Of a stretch of DNA of 64,000 bases, positions 43,815-51,778 are shown piece after piece. Source of the stretch: Clostridium isatidis. GTDB lineage: Bacteria > Bacillota > Clostridia > Clostridiales > Clostridiaceae. Positions within the stretch are counted from its first letter, which is position 1. Every line of letters begins with the position of its first letter. The translations under genes were made by a program, and so were the position numbers. The notes beneath the pieces are model-generated. The model had not been told where the DNA came from, did not search any database, and saw nothing but the letters and a program-made list of their open reading frames with translations. The stretch is taken from NCBI RefSeq assembly GCF_002285495.1, contig NZ_CP016786.1, positions 2,184,001 to 2,248,000 of the forward strand, in the 5' to 3' direction.

Positions 43815-44798
43815 ATGGATAACGTATTTGATTATGAAGACATTCAACTAATACCAAACAAATGTATAGTAAACAGTCGTTCTGAGTGCGATACATCTAT
43901 AAACTTTGGAGGAAGAAGCTTTAAACTTCCTGTAGTTCCAGCAAATATGCAGACTATTATAGATGAGAAAATCGCAAGCTTTTTAGCTGAAAACGGATAT
44001 TTTTACATAATGCACCGTTTCAAACCAGAAACAAGAATAGACTTTATCAAAGATATGAAATCAAAAGGATTGTTCGCCTCTATTAGCGTTGGGGTTAAGC
44101 CAGAAGAGTATAAATTTATTGAAGAATTAGCAAAGGAAAATCTTGAACCTGAATATATAACAATTGATATTGCTCATGGACACTCTAATTCAGTTATAAA
44201 TATGATTCAACATATAAAGAAACACTTACCAAATAGCTTTGTAATTGCAGGAAATGTAGGAACTCCAGAAGCAGTTAGGGAACTAGAAAATGCTGGCGCA
44301 GATGCAACTAAGGTAGGTATCGGACCAGGAAAGGTATGTATAACTAAAATTAAAACTGGCTTTGGAACAGGCGGCTGGCAATTAGCTGCCCTACGCTGGT
44401 GTGCAAAAGCTGCCACTAAGCCAATTATTGCAGACGGCGGTATCCGTACTCATGGAGATATAGCTAAATCCATTAGATTTGGTGCTTCCATGGTTATGAT
44501 AGGTTCCCTTTTTGCTGGACATGAAGAATCTCCAGGTGTAACTATTGAAAAGAAAGGAAAGCTTTATAAGGAATACTTTGGTTCTGCTTCCGAATTCCAA
44601 AAGGGAGAAAGAAAAAATGTTGAAGGAAAGAGAATGTTCGTTGAATATAAAGGTTCCTTAAAGGATACTTTAATAGAAATGGAACAAGATCTTCAATCTT
44701 CTATTTCCTATGCTGGAGGCAAAAAATTAGATGCAATAAGAACTGTTGATTATGTAATTGTTAAGAATTCCATATTTAATGGAGACAGAATATATTAA
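43815..44798 (+). CDS. guaC: GMP reductase
   Basis: A 327-residue enzyme of the Firmicute-type GuaC family converting GMP to IMP and ammonia with NADPH. Shared IMPDH-fold motifs: FDYEDIQLIPNKCIVNSR, PVVPANMQTIID, ITIDIAHGHSN, FVIAGNVGTPEAV, the catalytic cysteine in GIGPGKVCITK, and IIADGGIRTHGDIAKSIRFGA. ATG 43815 is preferred because the earlier ATG at 43809 is only one base from the AGGAG site. It has its own consensus promoter and strong terminator and balances guanine and adenine nucleotides. Confidence 0.94.
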   Translation: MDNVFDYEDIQLIPNKCIVNSRSECDTSINFGGRSFKLPVVPANMQTIIDEKIASFLAENGYFYIMHRFKPETRIDFIKDMKSKGLFASISVGVKPEEYKFIEELAKENLEPEYITIDIAHGHSNSVINMIQHIKKHLPNSFVIAGNVGTPEAVRELENAGADATKVGIGPGKVCITKIKTGFGTGGWQLAALRWCAKAATKPIIADGGIRTHGDIAKSIRFGASMVMIGSLFAGHEESPGVTIEKKGKLYKEYFGSASEFQKGERKNVEGKRMFVEYKGSLKDTLIEMEQDLQSSISYAGGKKLDAIRTVDYVIVKNSIFNGDRIY

Positions 44799-44830
44799 AA
44801 AAAGAAAGGTGTGATACACCTTTCTTTTTT
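44798..44830 (+). terminator. Terminator of guaC
   Basis: A long stem, AAAAAAGAAAGGTGT pairing with ACACCTTTCTTTTTT across a GAT-type loop, starting at the guaC stop codon. Confidence 0.9.
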
Positions 44831-44834
44831 TAAT

Positions 44835-44890
44835 TCACAGTTCAAAATGCAAAGTGCAAAATTTAGGATGAAACTACTGCTTAGTTTCTG
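44835..44890. repeat. Dispersed repeat copy, half-element with palindrome
   Basis: TTCACAGTTCAAAATGCAAA-type sequence followed by TTTAGGATGAAACTACTGC and the palindrome GAAACTACTGCTTAGTTTC (44870-44888). It is related to the element at 45408-45569 and to 48096-48283. Confidence 0.75.
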
Positions 44891-44914
44891 AAAATTTATA
44901 TAAATTATATAACA

Positions 44915-45229
44915 CTATTCATACCTCTTAAACCTTAGAAAAAATTGAGATACATAAACACAAAATATCATCCATATTGCACCAGCTAAAAGAGTTATCA
45001 ATTGATTTATTAAATCGCTATAAATCCATTTAGCTAAAATTGAAGTTAATTTACTATCGAATATTATATATACTAATGCCGAAATCAAAAAAACTATCTT
45101 AACTTGAAACAGATCTTGAAAATATTTTGAACTACAATTCTCACATTCTAGAGTTTTATTTTTATCTAAAAGAGTTTTAATCCTGGCTCTAGGACTAAAT
45201 TTACTTTTACACTTTAAACATCTTCTCAT
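44915..45229 (-). CDS. cxxc_20_cxxc-type zinc-ribbon membrane protein
   Basis: A 104-residue protein. The N-terminal zinc ribbon has CLKC (residues 4-7) and CENC (29-32), spaced as in the cxxc_20_cxxc family, followed by two transmembrane helices (about 44-62 and 74-97). Function is unknown. GGGGGAATAGG precedes the ATG. Neighbouring repeats on both sides mark this as an active patch of the chromosome. It stands alone. Confidence 0.75.
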   Translation of the reverse strand: MRRCLKCKSKFSPRARIKTLLDKNKTLECENCSSKYFQDLFQVKIVFLISALVYIIFDSKLTSILAKWIYSDLINQLITLLAGAIWMIFCVYVSQFFLRFKRYE

Positions 45230-45595
45230 ATCCTATTCCCCCTTGCTTTATCGCCAAAATAAATCCTAAAATTATGCTATTAAAAATTTTAAAGAAAGAT
45301 ATTAGAGAAATTGCATTTAATCAATTAACTGAAGATAATAAGAAAAAAGTGAACTGATGAAAGGTATAATTAAAATAGTTAATTTACACGCCCATAACCT
45401 ATTAACTAGTTTACAGTTCACAAGGTGCAGTTCACAGTTAAGGATTAAACTACTGCGTAGTTTCTAAAATTATATTTCTATAAGCTCTTTTAGAAATTAT
45501 AATATTTATAATTCAGCTTAAGCTGAATTATTTCCTAAACTGTACACTGTGAACTGTACACTGCGCACTAATAAAAAGTGCTTCGCAATCTTTAT
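45230..45595. other. Gene-free stretch with a foldback element
   Basis: This 366-base gap carries the promoter of the zinc-ribbon gene at its left and the inverted-repeat element at 45408-45569. No coding frame of interest was found. Confidence 0.6.
45408..45569. repeat. Foldback/MITE-like element with terminal inverted repeats
   Basis: The left end has TTTACAGTTCACAAGGTGC and AGTTCACAGTTAAGG. The right end (about 45534-45569) has CCTAAACTGTACACTGTG and AACTGTACACTGCGCAC, an imperfect inverted copy. Inside are the palindrome TAAACTACTGCGTAGTTTC (45446-45464) and a perfect ATTCAGCTTAAGCTGAAT. There is no coding capacity. Confidence 0.7.
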
Positions 45596-46849
45596 TTATT
45601 GTTCACTAGGTAAAAATACTGTTATCCTCGTTCCTATTTCCTTCCTGCTTAAGACGCTGAAGTAGCCTTTATGGCTGTCTACAATCCATTTTGCTATGGA
45701 AAGGCCCAGTCCTGTACCTCCATCCTTTCTTACTCTAGCTGTATCTGCCCTGAAAAAACGTTCAAAAATATGGGGTATATCTTTTTCGTCTATTCCTATT
45801 CCATGGTCTTGAATAGAGAAAAAAGCTTCATTATTACTGCTCTTACCTACCCTTAGGATTATTTCTTCACCCTTGTCTGTATATTTTGCAGCATTATCAA
45901 TCAATATTCTAGCTGCCTGCTTAAGTAAGGCTGTATCTCCATAGGCGGTTATATTTTCTGAAGCTGCATATGTGTATATGTGATCCTTATCTATCATCAT
46001 ATATTCTTCTAATAATTCCTTCATCATATCATTAAGGGAAAACTCTGTTGCCTTAAGCTCTGTTTTGCCATTTATTCCTCTAGCTAGGAATAATAACTGC
46101 TCCACTAGGTTCTTCATGTTTTCAGCTTCAGTCTTTATAGCAGTTATTGATTCTTCTAATACTTCAGGATCATCTTTTCCCCAGCGGTCTAACATATTGG
46201 CATAGCCTTGGATTACTGAAATAGGGGTTCTTAATTCATGGGAGGCATCAGAAACAAATCTTAATTGCTGCCTATTAGCTTCCCTCATTCTATCTAACAG
46301 ATTATTTATTGCCTCTTCCAATCCTTGAAGCTCACTATCCCCTATGCGAATTCTTTCTCCATAGGCATCTGGACTGATTCTTGATATAGCATCTTCAAGG
46401 CTTTGGAATTTCTCTTCATTAAGGGCCATATCACTAAGTCTGCTTGCAGCTTCTGCCATTTCATTAAGAGGTTTTAAAATCCTTCTATTTTTGGCAGTAC
46501 CAAAGAGAATCTGGCTAATAAGCATAAAGCCCTCTAGAATGCCTACAAATTCAATTGCCTTCAGTAAAAGATTTAAAAAGGAAACTGCATCCTTTACTAG
46601 AACTTTTCCATCATCCCATATAACCTTGTAAGTGGCAGTTTCTATTGGATAAAAATTAAAAGATCTTTGAGCAAATTTAACAAACTCTCCATAGAAGCTA
46701 ATTTCACTTTCAATGCACCATAATACAATTAAAGCTCCAACTATAGCTATATCTATGACTATAAATTTGTAAAATAAATTTCTTACGAAACTTGAATTTA
46801 GTTTTATTGCAATGGATGTAACATTTTTATTCTTCTTTTTCTTACTCAT
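45596..46849 (-). CDS. Sensor histidine kinase with HAMP domain
   Basis: A 417-residue kinase: two transmembrane helices (about residues 27-48 and 95-113), an external loop of about 45 residues, HAMP (about 115-190), the phospho-histidine in DASHELRTPISVIQG, and ATPase motifs ARILIDNAAKYTD, FSIQDHGIGID and GGTGLGLSIAKWIVDSHKG. It overlaps the response regulator by 8 bases. It is the last gene of the operon with the DUF4342-type proteins, which suggests an envelope signal. Confidence 0.93.
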   Translation of the reverse strand: MSKKKKNKNVTSIAIKLNSSFVRNLFYKFIVIDIAIVGALIVLWCIESEISFYGEFVKFAQRSFNFYPIETATYKVIWDDGKVLVKDAVSFLNLLLKAIEFVGILEGFMLISQILFGTAKNRRILKPLNEMAEAASRLSDMALNEEKFQSLEDAISRISPDAYGERIRIGDSELQGLEEAINNLLDRMREANRQQLRFVSDASHELRTPISVIQGYANMLDRWGKDDPEVLEESITAIKTEAENMKNLVEQLLFLARGINGKTELKATEFSLNDMMKELLEEYMMIDKDHIYTYAASENITAYGDTALLKQAARILIDNAAKYTDKGEEIILRVGKSSNNEAFFSIQDHGIGIDEKDIPHIFERFFRADTARVRKDGGTGLGLSIAKWIVDSHKGYFSVLSRKEIGTRITVFLPSEQ

Positions 46850-47522
46850 CTTTAATTACGTACCCCACACCTCGGACTGTTGTTATTATTTTCACCTTGA
46901 AAAGATCATCTATTTTGGTTCTTAAATATCTTACATAAACATCTATTACGTTGGTTTCCCCAATATAGTCATAGCCACATACCTTTTCCATAAGGACATC
47001 CCTGCTTAAAACAATATTCTTATTTTCTAATAGTACCTGTAATAAGGTAAACTCCCTGTTGGTAAGTTCTATTTCTTTATCAGCATAGGTTACCTTGTGT
47101 CTTAGTTTATCTAAAGCTAACTCACCACATCTTAATATGTCTTCATCCTTCTTTACTGTTACTATTCTCTTTTTAAGGGCTGTTCTTATTCTTGCAAGTA
47201 ATTCTTCTATGGCAAAGGGCTTAGTGATATAATCATCTGCCCCTGCATCTAGGCCTGATACCTTATCCATCACTGCATCTCTGGCAGTAAGCATAATAAT
47301 TGGAATGTTGGAATTCCTCCTAATTCTTCTTAAAACTTCCAGCCCATTTATTTCTGGCAGCATTATATCAAGAAGAATTAAATCTACATCTCCCTTTTCT
47401 GCAATTTCAAGGCCAGTTCTTCCGTTATTGGCTTTAACTAGCTCATAGCCTTCATGTTTTAACTCAAGCTCAATAAATCTAGCTAATTTTTCCTCATCTT
47501 CAACTATTAAAATCTTAGTCAT
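46842..47522 (-). CDS. OmpR-family response regulator
   Basis: A 226-residue regulator with receiver motifs EDEEK, phospho-Asp in LILLDIMLPEINGLE, and KPFAIEEL, then a winged-helix DNA-binding domain ending TVRGVGYVIKDE. It overlaps the genes on both sides by 8 bases, so translation of all three is coupled. It probably autoregulates the operon. No operator was found. Confidence 0.93.
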   Translation of the reverse strand: MTKILIVEDEEKLARFIELELKHEGYELVKANNGRTGLEIAEKGDVDLILLDIMLPEINGLEVLRRIRRNSNIPIIMLTARDAVMDKVSGLDAGADDYITKPFAIEELLARIRTALKKRIVTVKKDEDILRCGELALDKLRHKVTYADKEIELTNREFTLLQVLLENKNIVLSRDVLMEKVCGYDYIGETNVIDVYVRYLRTKIDDLFKVKIITTVRGVGYVIKDE

Positions 47523-48060
47523 GCTTTCTCACCCTTATGAATTTTTCTTTTATATCCTTTGCATAGTCAGAAGCTCTTTTTAATACTTTATTAACTTCCT
47601 TTAAATTTATATTAAGCTTATTTGTAGATAGATAGAATTCTACATCCATAAATAAACTGATTATAGCTGTTGGAATAACAATCCAAAACATAAAAATTGT
47701 AAGGATAGTAACAACTGTTAAAGGAAGCTTTAAGGCAAGCTTATCAAATCTTCTTATTTCAAAGAAAATATTATTACAGCTGTCTATAAACCTGCATACA
47801 TGCTCAAAGAAACCTTGAGAAGCCCTTGGACCTTGATAATTATATTCATTACCGCCCTTAACTTCCTGGATTTCTAGATTAGGCCTTGCCTCATTAGTAT
47901 AAAAAATACTTATTGAAGGCTTTGGAAGCTTCCCTTGTTCTTCTAAATATAACAAGGCATCTAGCATATCCCAATTGTTATTTTCTAAAGCAATTTTTGC
48001 TTCCTCATAACTTATATTTGCTTTTTCTCTTAATTTATTTATTAATTTAAGTTTATCCAT
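47515..48060 (-). CDS. DUF4342-type protein with UBA-like N-terminus
   Basis: A 181-residue protein. Residues about 1-45 form a UBA-like three-helix module (LREKANISYEEAKIALENNNWDMLDALLYLE) like that of EF-Ts. A charged linker and a membrane region (about 115-145) follow, then a helical tail. It matches the DUF4342 family. ATG 48060 is set by GGGGG. It is coupled to the two-component system downstream and has a paralogue upstream (48746). Function is unknown, possibly an envelope-stress sensor or effector. Confidence 0.8.
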   Translation of the reverse strand: MDKLKLINKLREKANISYEEAKIALENNNWDMLDALLYLEEQGKLPKPSISIFYTNEARPNLEIQEVKGGNEYNYQGPRASQGFFEHVCRFIDSCNNIFFEIRRFDKLALKLPLTVVTILTIFMFWIVIPTAIISLFMDVEFYLSTNKLNINLKEVNKVLKRASDYAKDIKEKFIRVRKHD

Positions 48061-48095
48061 AAAAACCCCCAAAAGAAAAGTCTGAGAGACTTTTC

Positions 48096-48283
48096 AGTTT
48101 ATAGTTGTTAGTGTGGAGTGTGCAGTTTAGGTTGAAACTACTAGGTAGTTTCTACAATATTAAGCACTTTTCAGTTAGTAGTTAGTAGTGTGGAGTTTGG
48201 AGTGTATATTCAGTTAGGAGTTAAGAGTTAGTAGTGTGGAGTTTGTATTCAGTTAGGAGTTTGGAGTTAGTAGTGTGCAGTTT
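48096..48283. repeat. Degenerate repeat patch with 14-mer and palindrome
   Basis: It contains GTTAGTAGTGTGGAGTTTGG-type units several times, the exact 14-mer GTGTGGAGTTTGGA (48188-48201) shared with 8066-8121, and the palindrome GAAACTACTAGGTAGTTTC (48134-48152). It splits the operon and abuts a broken kinase gene. Confidence 0.85.
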
Positions 48284-48501
48284 TTTGATACCCTTAGCTA
48301 TCAATTCAGCTGCTTCTTTAACAGAGATATTAGTTACATCAATTTTCTCTGTATCCATTTCAATATAATTTTTTAATCTTGCCAGGCTTCTTTCAATAAC
48401 ATCCTTCTTCCTTATTCCATCTTCAATGTCCTTTGTAATTCTTTGCTTGTTGCTGTTTTGCCTACTCCCATTGTTCCATTTATAAAGATAATATTTTTCA
48501 T
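48284..48501 (-). pseudogene. P-loop nucleotide kinase-like gene with large internal deletion
   Basis: From ATG 48501, after GGGGTAGAAGC, the frame reads MKNIIFINGTMGVGKTATSK, a clear Walker A start, and stops after 29 codons. An alternative frame then gives EDGIRKKDVIERSLARLKNY and VTNISVKEAAELIAKGI, the usual C-terminal end of AAA_33-type small kinases. The middle, about 100 or more residues, is missing. The reading frame then runs into the repeat patch. It follows the 57-residue gene by 12 bases. Confidence 0.75.
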
Positions 48502-48512
48502 GCTTCTACCCC

Positions 48513-48686
48513 TTAGTATTTAACCCAATAATAAATTACATATACCCAGCTTAATAAACCATGGAAAATAGCCCAAGGAATTGACTTCCATGCAGTATAA
48601 GAAATAATCATTGCTAAGCATGAACCAAAGGAAATTCCATTTTTAACTGTTGATTTTATAGCCTTATTATTCTTATTTTCTCCCAT
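48513..48686 (-). CDS. Small membrane protein, 57 residues
   Basis: An unlisted short gene: MGENKNNKAIKSTVKNGISF, then a hydrophobic region (about residues 19-54) rich in Trp and Tyr that could form two helices, ending YVIYYWVKY. GGGGTGAAGAG precedes the ATG. It lies 60 bases after the DUF4342-type gene on the same strand and before the kinase pseudogene, so it belongs to this operon. I know no function. Confidence 0.7.
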   Translation of the reverse strand: MGENKNNKAIKSTVKNGISFGSCLAMIISYTAWKSIPWAIFHGLLSWVYVIYYWVKY

Positions 48687-48745
48687 TACTCTTCACCCCT
48701 TAAATAAATACTAGAAAGTAGAATGGAGAAAATCTCCATTCTACA

Positions 48746-49279
48746 TTATTCTTCATAGCTTTCTTTAAAGTCTCTTTTTACATTATCTGCTGTTTCTGAT
48801 ACTTTTTTAAATACATCATTTACTTTGTCACAGTTTATATTTGGTCCACTTAATGAATATTTATATCCACAGAATAATCCAACTATTAATAAAATTACTG
48901 TTGGTACTGATAAGAATATTAATAAAAGCGCTGCTATTATTAAAGGTATTCTTATTGGTCTTTCATTGTCCTTTCTAATTTCAAAGAAGTTTGTATTTGC
49001 CTTCCTGATGAATTTAGCAATGCCTCTAGCTATTCTGCCAAGGATAGTTCCTAATCCACCATAACTTTCCTTATTAGAATTATTATCTCCTTGGTATTGT
49101 CCTTCTGCCTTAACTTCTATTATTTTAGTAGTTTCAGTATTTTCTACTTTTGCATTTCTTTCTAAGTATATTATAGCTTCAAGAAGATCCCAATCAGTTT
49201 TTTCTAATGCCTCTACTGCCTCCTCACGAGTTACCTTAGTCTTTTCAATTAAAATTTCTATCATTTCATTTCTTTCCAT
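48746..49279 (-). CDS. DUF4342-type protein with UBA-like N-terminus (first copy)
   Basis: A 177-residue paralogue of the gene at 47515. The UBA-like module (LIEKTKVTREEAVEALEKTDWDLLEAIIYLE) is closest to the other copy, followed by a glycine-rich linker, a basic amphipathic segment (GRIARGIAKFIRKANTNF), two adjacent hydrophobic helices (about 110-145) and a charged C-terminus. It is the first gene of the operon and has TGGAGGG before the ATG. Its role is unknown. Confidence 0.8.
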   Translation of the reverse strand: MERNEMIEILIEKTKVTREEAVEALEKTDWDLLEAIIYLERNAKVENTETTKIIEVKAEGQYQGDNNSNKESYGGLGTILGRIARGIAKFIRKANTNFFEIRKDNERPIRIPLIIAALLLIFLSVPTVILLIVGLFCGYKYSLSGPNINCDKVNDVFKKVSETADNVKRDFKESYEE

Positions 49280-49399
49280 TTGATTAACCCTCCATTTAAT
49301 TAATTTTTTTAATCACTTATCATGCTTTTATAATATAGATGGAAGATTAATCTAAAATATAAGAAAGATTAAAATTAGATTAAAAAATTAAATACTTAT

Positions 49400-49710
49400 T
49401 TATTTTAAACTTTTTAAATATTCCTCTGCTTCCTGGCGGCTTTTAAATATTGTTATATCCTTGTCTTGATATTTCTTAAGTAAAAGGTATATCTCTGGCA
49501 GATATTCCTTATGAAAGTCCTTCACAAATTTCAGGAACTCAGGGTGAAGCTCCTCCTCTATCCAAGGAAAATCTTCCCTTACTTTTCCTATACGGGAAGC
49601 TATCCCCTCAAGACAGACTTCAAGATAGGAATTTCAGTCTTTTTACTTAAAGCCCTTGCAAAGGTACTTTTCCCAGCACCAGGACTGCCTATAATTATAA
49701 TTTTTTTCAT
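49400..49710 (-). pseudogene. Adenylate-kinase/topology-modulation-like gene with internal deletion and frameshift
   Basis: From ATG 49710: MKKIIIIGSPGAGKSTFARA, an intact P-loop, then KKTEIPILKSVLRG and a stop. In another frame the sequence continues LEGIASRIGKVREDFPWIEE and on to FKSRQEAEEYLKSLK, which is the C-terminal part of the same family. About 70 central residues (the lid region) are gone. The ribosome site is weak. It is a second P-loop kinase remnant within 1.3 kb of the first. Confidence 0.78.
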
Positions 49711-49851
49711 AAGATAGTTTTCTCCCTTTAGGTAAATTTATAATTTATTAGCTATTAAGGAAACTAATGACTCATGTAATAATTTAATTATAACATATTA
49801 TTTAAAAAGATTAGATTTTCGTAATTAATTAAAACTATAAGTCTTAAGGTA

Positions 49852-50184
49852 TTATTCATAAGCCTTAAATGCTTTCTGCTCTGCATAATATGGAGATATA
49901 TTGTCATCTATCTTTGTTAATTCTTTACCCTCTGCTGAGATCCCTATGATTTCAAAATCTGACCCCTCGAATTTATTCATATATACAAGATATATTCTTG
50001 CATCATTAGCATCAATTATTTTCGCTTCGGCTTCTATATTTCTTTTTTTCTCAATAATTTTCACTTTGCTTATATCAGGGGTACCGATTAAGCCGAAATA
50101 TATTGGAAGTTCCGTCTTTTCTATATTTGGAAATTTAATTAAATATAAAAAAGGCCCTGGGCCTCTAAGGTTTCCAGAGCTCGA
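49852..50184 (-). pseudogene. 5'-truncated gene remnant, unknown protein
   Basis: An open frame of 110 codons without a good start. It opens after a stop at 50185, runs through the terminator of the upstream operon, and encodes IEKTELPIYFGLIGTPDISK, then a charged beta/alpha segment ending SPYYAEQKAFKAYE. The ATG at 50064 is not preceded by a ribosome site (GCAAAGTGAAA). The protein looks like the C-terminal domain of a larger secreted or cytosolic protein. I do not recognise the family. Confidence 0.5.
50147..50164 (-). terminator. Terminator of the ubiD-ABC operon
   Basis: On the minus strand AGGCC-CAG-GGCCT followed by TTTTT, about 90 bases after the permease stop. A short but GC-rich stem in an AT-rich setting. 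Confidence 0.65.
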
Positions 50185-50252
50185 TCAAATCTATCTAATT
50201 GTAATTAAAGCTTATCAGAATTATTTATTGATGTAAATTAGTAAAATCCTAA

Positions 50253-51002
50253 CTACCCTTCCCTATTCCATCTACAGGCAAGGCCCTCAATTAGGTCTAA
50301 AAGAATAAATAACACAAGCCCTAAGATGCTTAGAACTAGAATTCCTGAATAAAGATCTATGTAATTAATTCTAGACCAGGAATCCTGAATAAAGTAACCT
50401 AGACCTTCACTTGTTCCATAGCCTTCTGAAAAGAATAAAATTGAAAAGGCTGTTCCTAGGGATAGTCTTATGTTGGTTAAGATATCTGGAACTATGGAAG
50501 GCAAGGTTACATGGATAAATAACTGCAGCCTGCTTGCTCCAAGGCTGGTTAAAACATTATAATTTTCCTTTCCCACATTAATAATTGAATCTCTTACAGA
50601 AACTATTATTGGAAAGACTGTTATTAAAACTATCATTATTATCTTTGACAAGTCCCCAAGTCCAAACAAGGTCATTACTATTGGCAGCAGGGCCATTTTA
50701 GGAACTGGATAGGAAAAATAAATAAGGGGATTTAAAAACTTATTCATCTTATCTGAATAGCCCATAATAAGACCTATTAAAATTCCTATAACAAAGGCTA
50801 TTAGTAAGCCCCAGCCAACCCTATAAAGGCTTGCCCCTACATGCCCTGCAAGGTCCTTCTTAAAAAGCTCAGGAAGATTCTTATATATCTCTAGTGGATT
50901 TGGAAGAATCCTTGAATTCATAAGTTTAGCTCCTATAAACCAAAGAAGGTTTACCATTAAAAATCCTTCAATAAAGCCTAAAAGCCTTTTAAATTTTTTC
51001 AT
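50253..51002 (-). CDS. ABC transporter permease, NitT/TauT type
   Basis: A 249-residue membrane protein with about six helices and the EAA-loop segment SLGASRLQLFIHVTLPSIVP that contacts the ATPase. Similar to SsuC/TauC/ThiX permeases, which import sulfonates, nitrate, aromatic acids or pyrimidine precursors. It overlaps the ATPase gene by 4 bases and is the last gene of the ubiD-led operon. Substrate is inferred from partners: an aromatic acid for prenylation. Confidence 0.88.
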   Translation of the reverse strand: MKKFKRLLGFIEGFLMVNLLWFIGAKLMNSRILPNPLEIYKNLPELFKKDLAGHVGASLYRVGWGLLIAFVIGILIGLIMGYSDKMNKFLNPLIYFSYPVPKMALLPIVMTLFGLGDLSKIIMIVLITVFPIIVSVRDSIINVGKENYNVLTSLGASRLQLFIHVTLPSIVPDILTNIRLSLGTAFSILFFSEGYGTSEGLGYFIQDSWSRINYIDLYSGILVLSILGLVLFILLDLIEGLACRWNREG

Positions 51003-51757
51003 TCCTTAATCCCACCCTTCACTAGGGATTTTATATGGGAAAATATTTTGGAATAGTCCTCATCTTCCTTATAATTTTTGTTATTAAAGAGCTTGTTATC
51101 TATAACTTCAATTATCTGTCCTGGAGTGTTTGATACAACTATAATCTTCCTTCCCATATATAGGGCCTCGTCTATGCTGTGGGTTACAATAAAGGTATTA
51201 TTCTTGTTTTCATTCCATATTTCCAAAAATAACTCCTGTGCCTCTTCCCTTATTATTGCATCAAGGGCTGAAAAAGGCTCATCCATAAGAAGCAGATCTG
51301 GCTTGGACAAAAAACTTCTCACTATAGAAACCCTCTGTTTTTGTCCCCCACTTAATTCCCTAGGATATCTATTTTTTAAGTCATAGATCCCTAGACGCTT
51401 CATCATGGCATCCATCTTATCTTGAATTTCCTTATCCTTTGTATTAATCTTCTTTATCTTTAATGGTAAAATGCAGTTTTTTTCTACTGTCTTCCATGGC
51501 AAAAGTCCAAAGTTTTGCGGAATTAGGCCTATATTATGAATATGAGGGTTAAGTTTTTCTGATTTTAGAAGAACTTCCCCCTCATATTTCTTTATTATTC
51601 CTGCTAGTACCTTTAATAAAGTTGTCTTTCCACAGCCTGAGGGACCTATAATTGCACATATATCCTCTGATTCTATGTCAATATTTATAGGTCCTAGGGC
51701 CTTAACTTTTTCATTTTTAGATTCATAGAAGACAGATAAATTCCTTATCTGTATCAT
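50999..51757 (-). CDS. ABC transporter ATP-binding protein, NitT/TauT type
   Basis: A 252-residue ATPase: Walker A GPSGCGKTTLLK (about residues 38-49), Q-loop IGLIPQNFGLLPW, signature ELSGGQKQRVSIVRSF, Walker B LLLMDEPFSALD, and switch histidine in IVTHSIDEAL. Pairs with the overlapping permease. GAGGGAG precedes the ATG. Confidence 0.93.
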   Translation of the reverse strand: MIQIRNLSVFYESKNEKVKALGPINIDIESEDICAIIGPSGCGKTTLLKVLAGIIKKYEGEVLLKSEKLNPHIHNIGLIPQNFGLLPWKTVEKNCILPLKIKKINTKDKEIQDKMDAMMKRLGIYDLKNRYPRELSGGQKQRVSIVRSFLSKPDLLLMDEPFSALDAIIREEAQELFLEIWNENKNNTFIVTHSIDEALYMGRKIIVVSNTPGQIIEVIDNKLFNNKNYKEDEDYSKIFSHIKSLVKGGIKE

Positions 51758-51778
51758 AAAATCTCCCTCTTAAACTAA

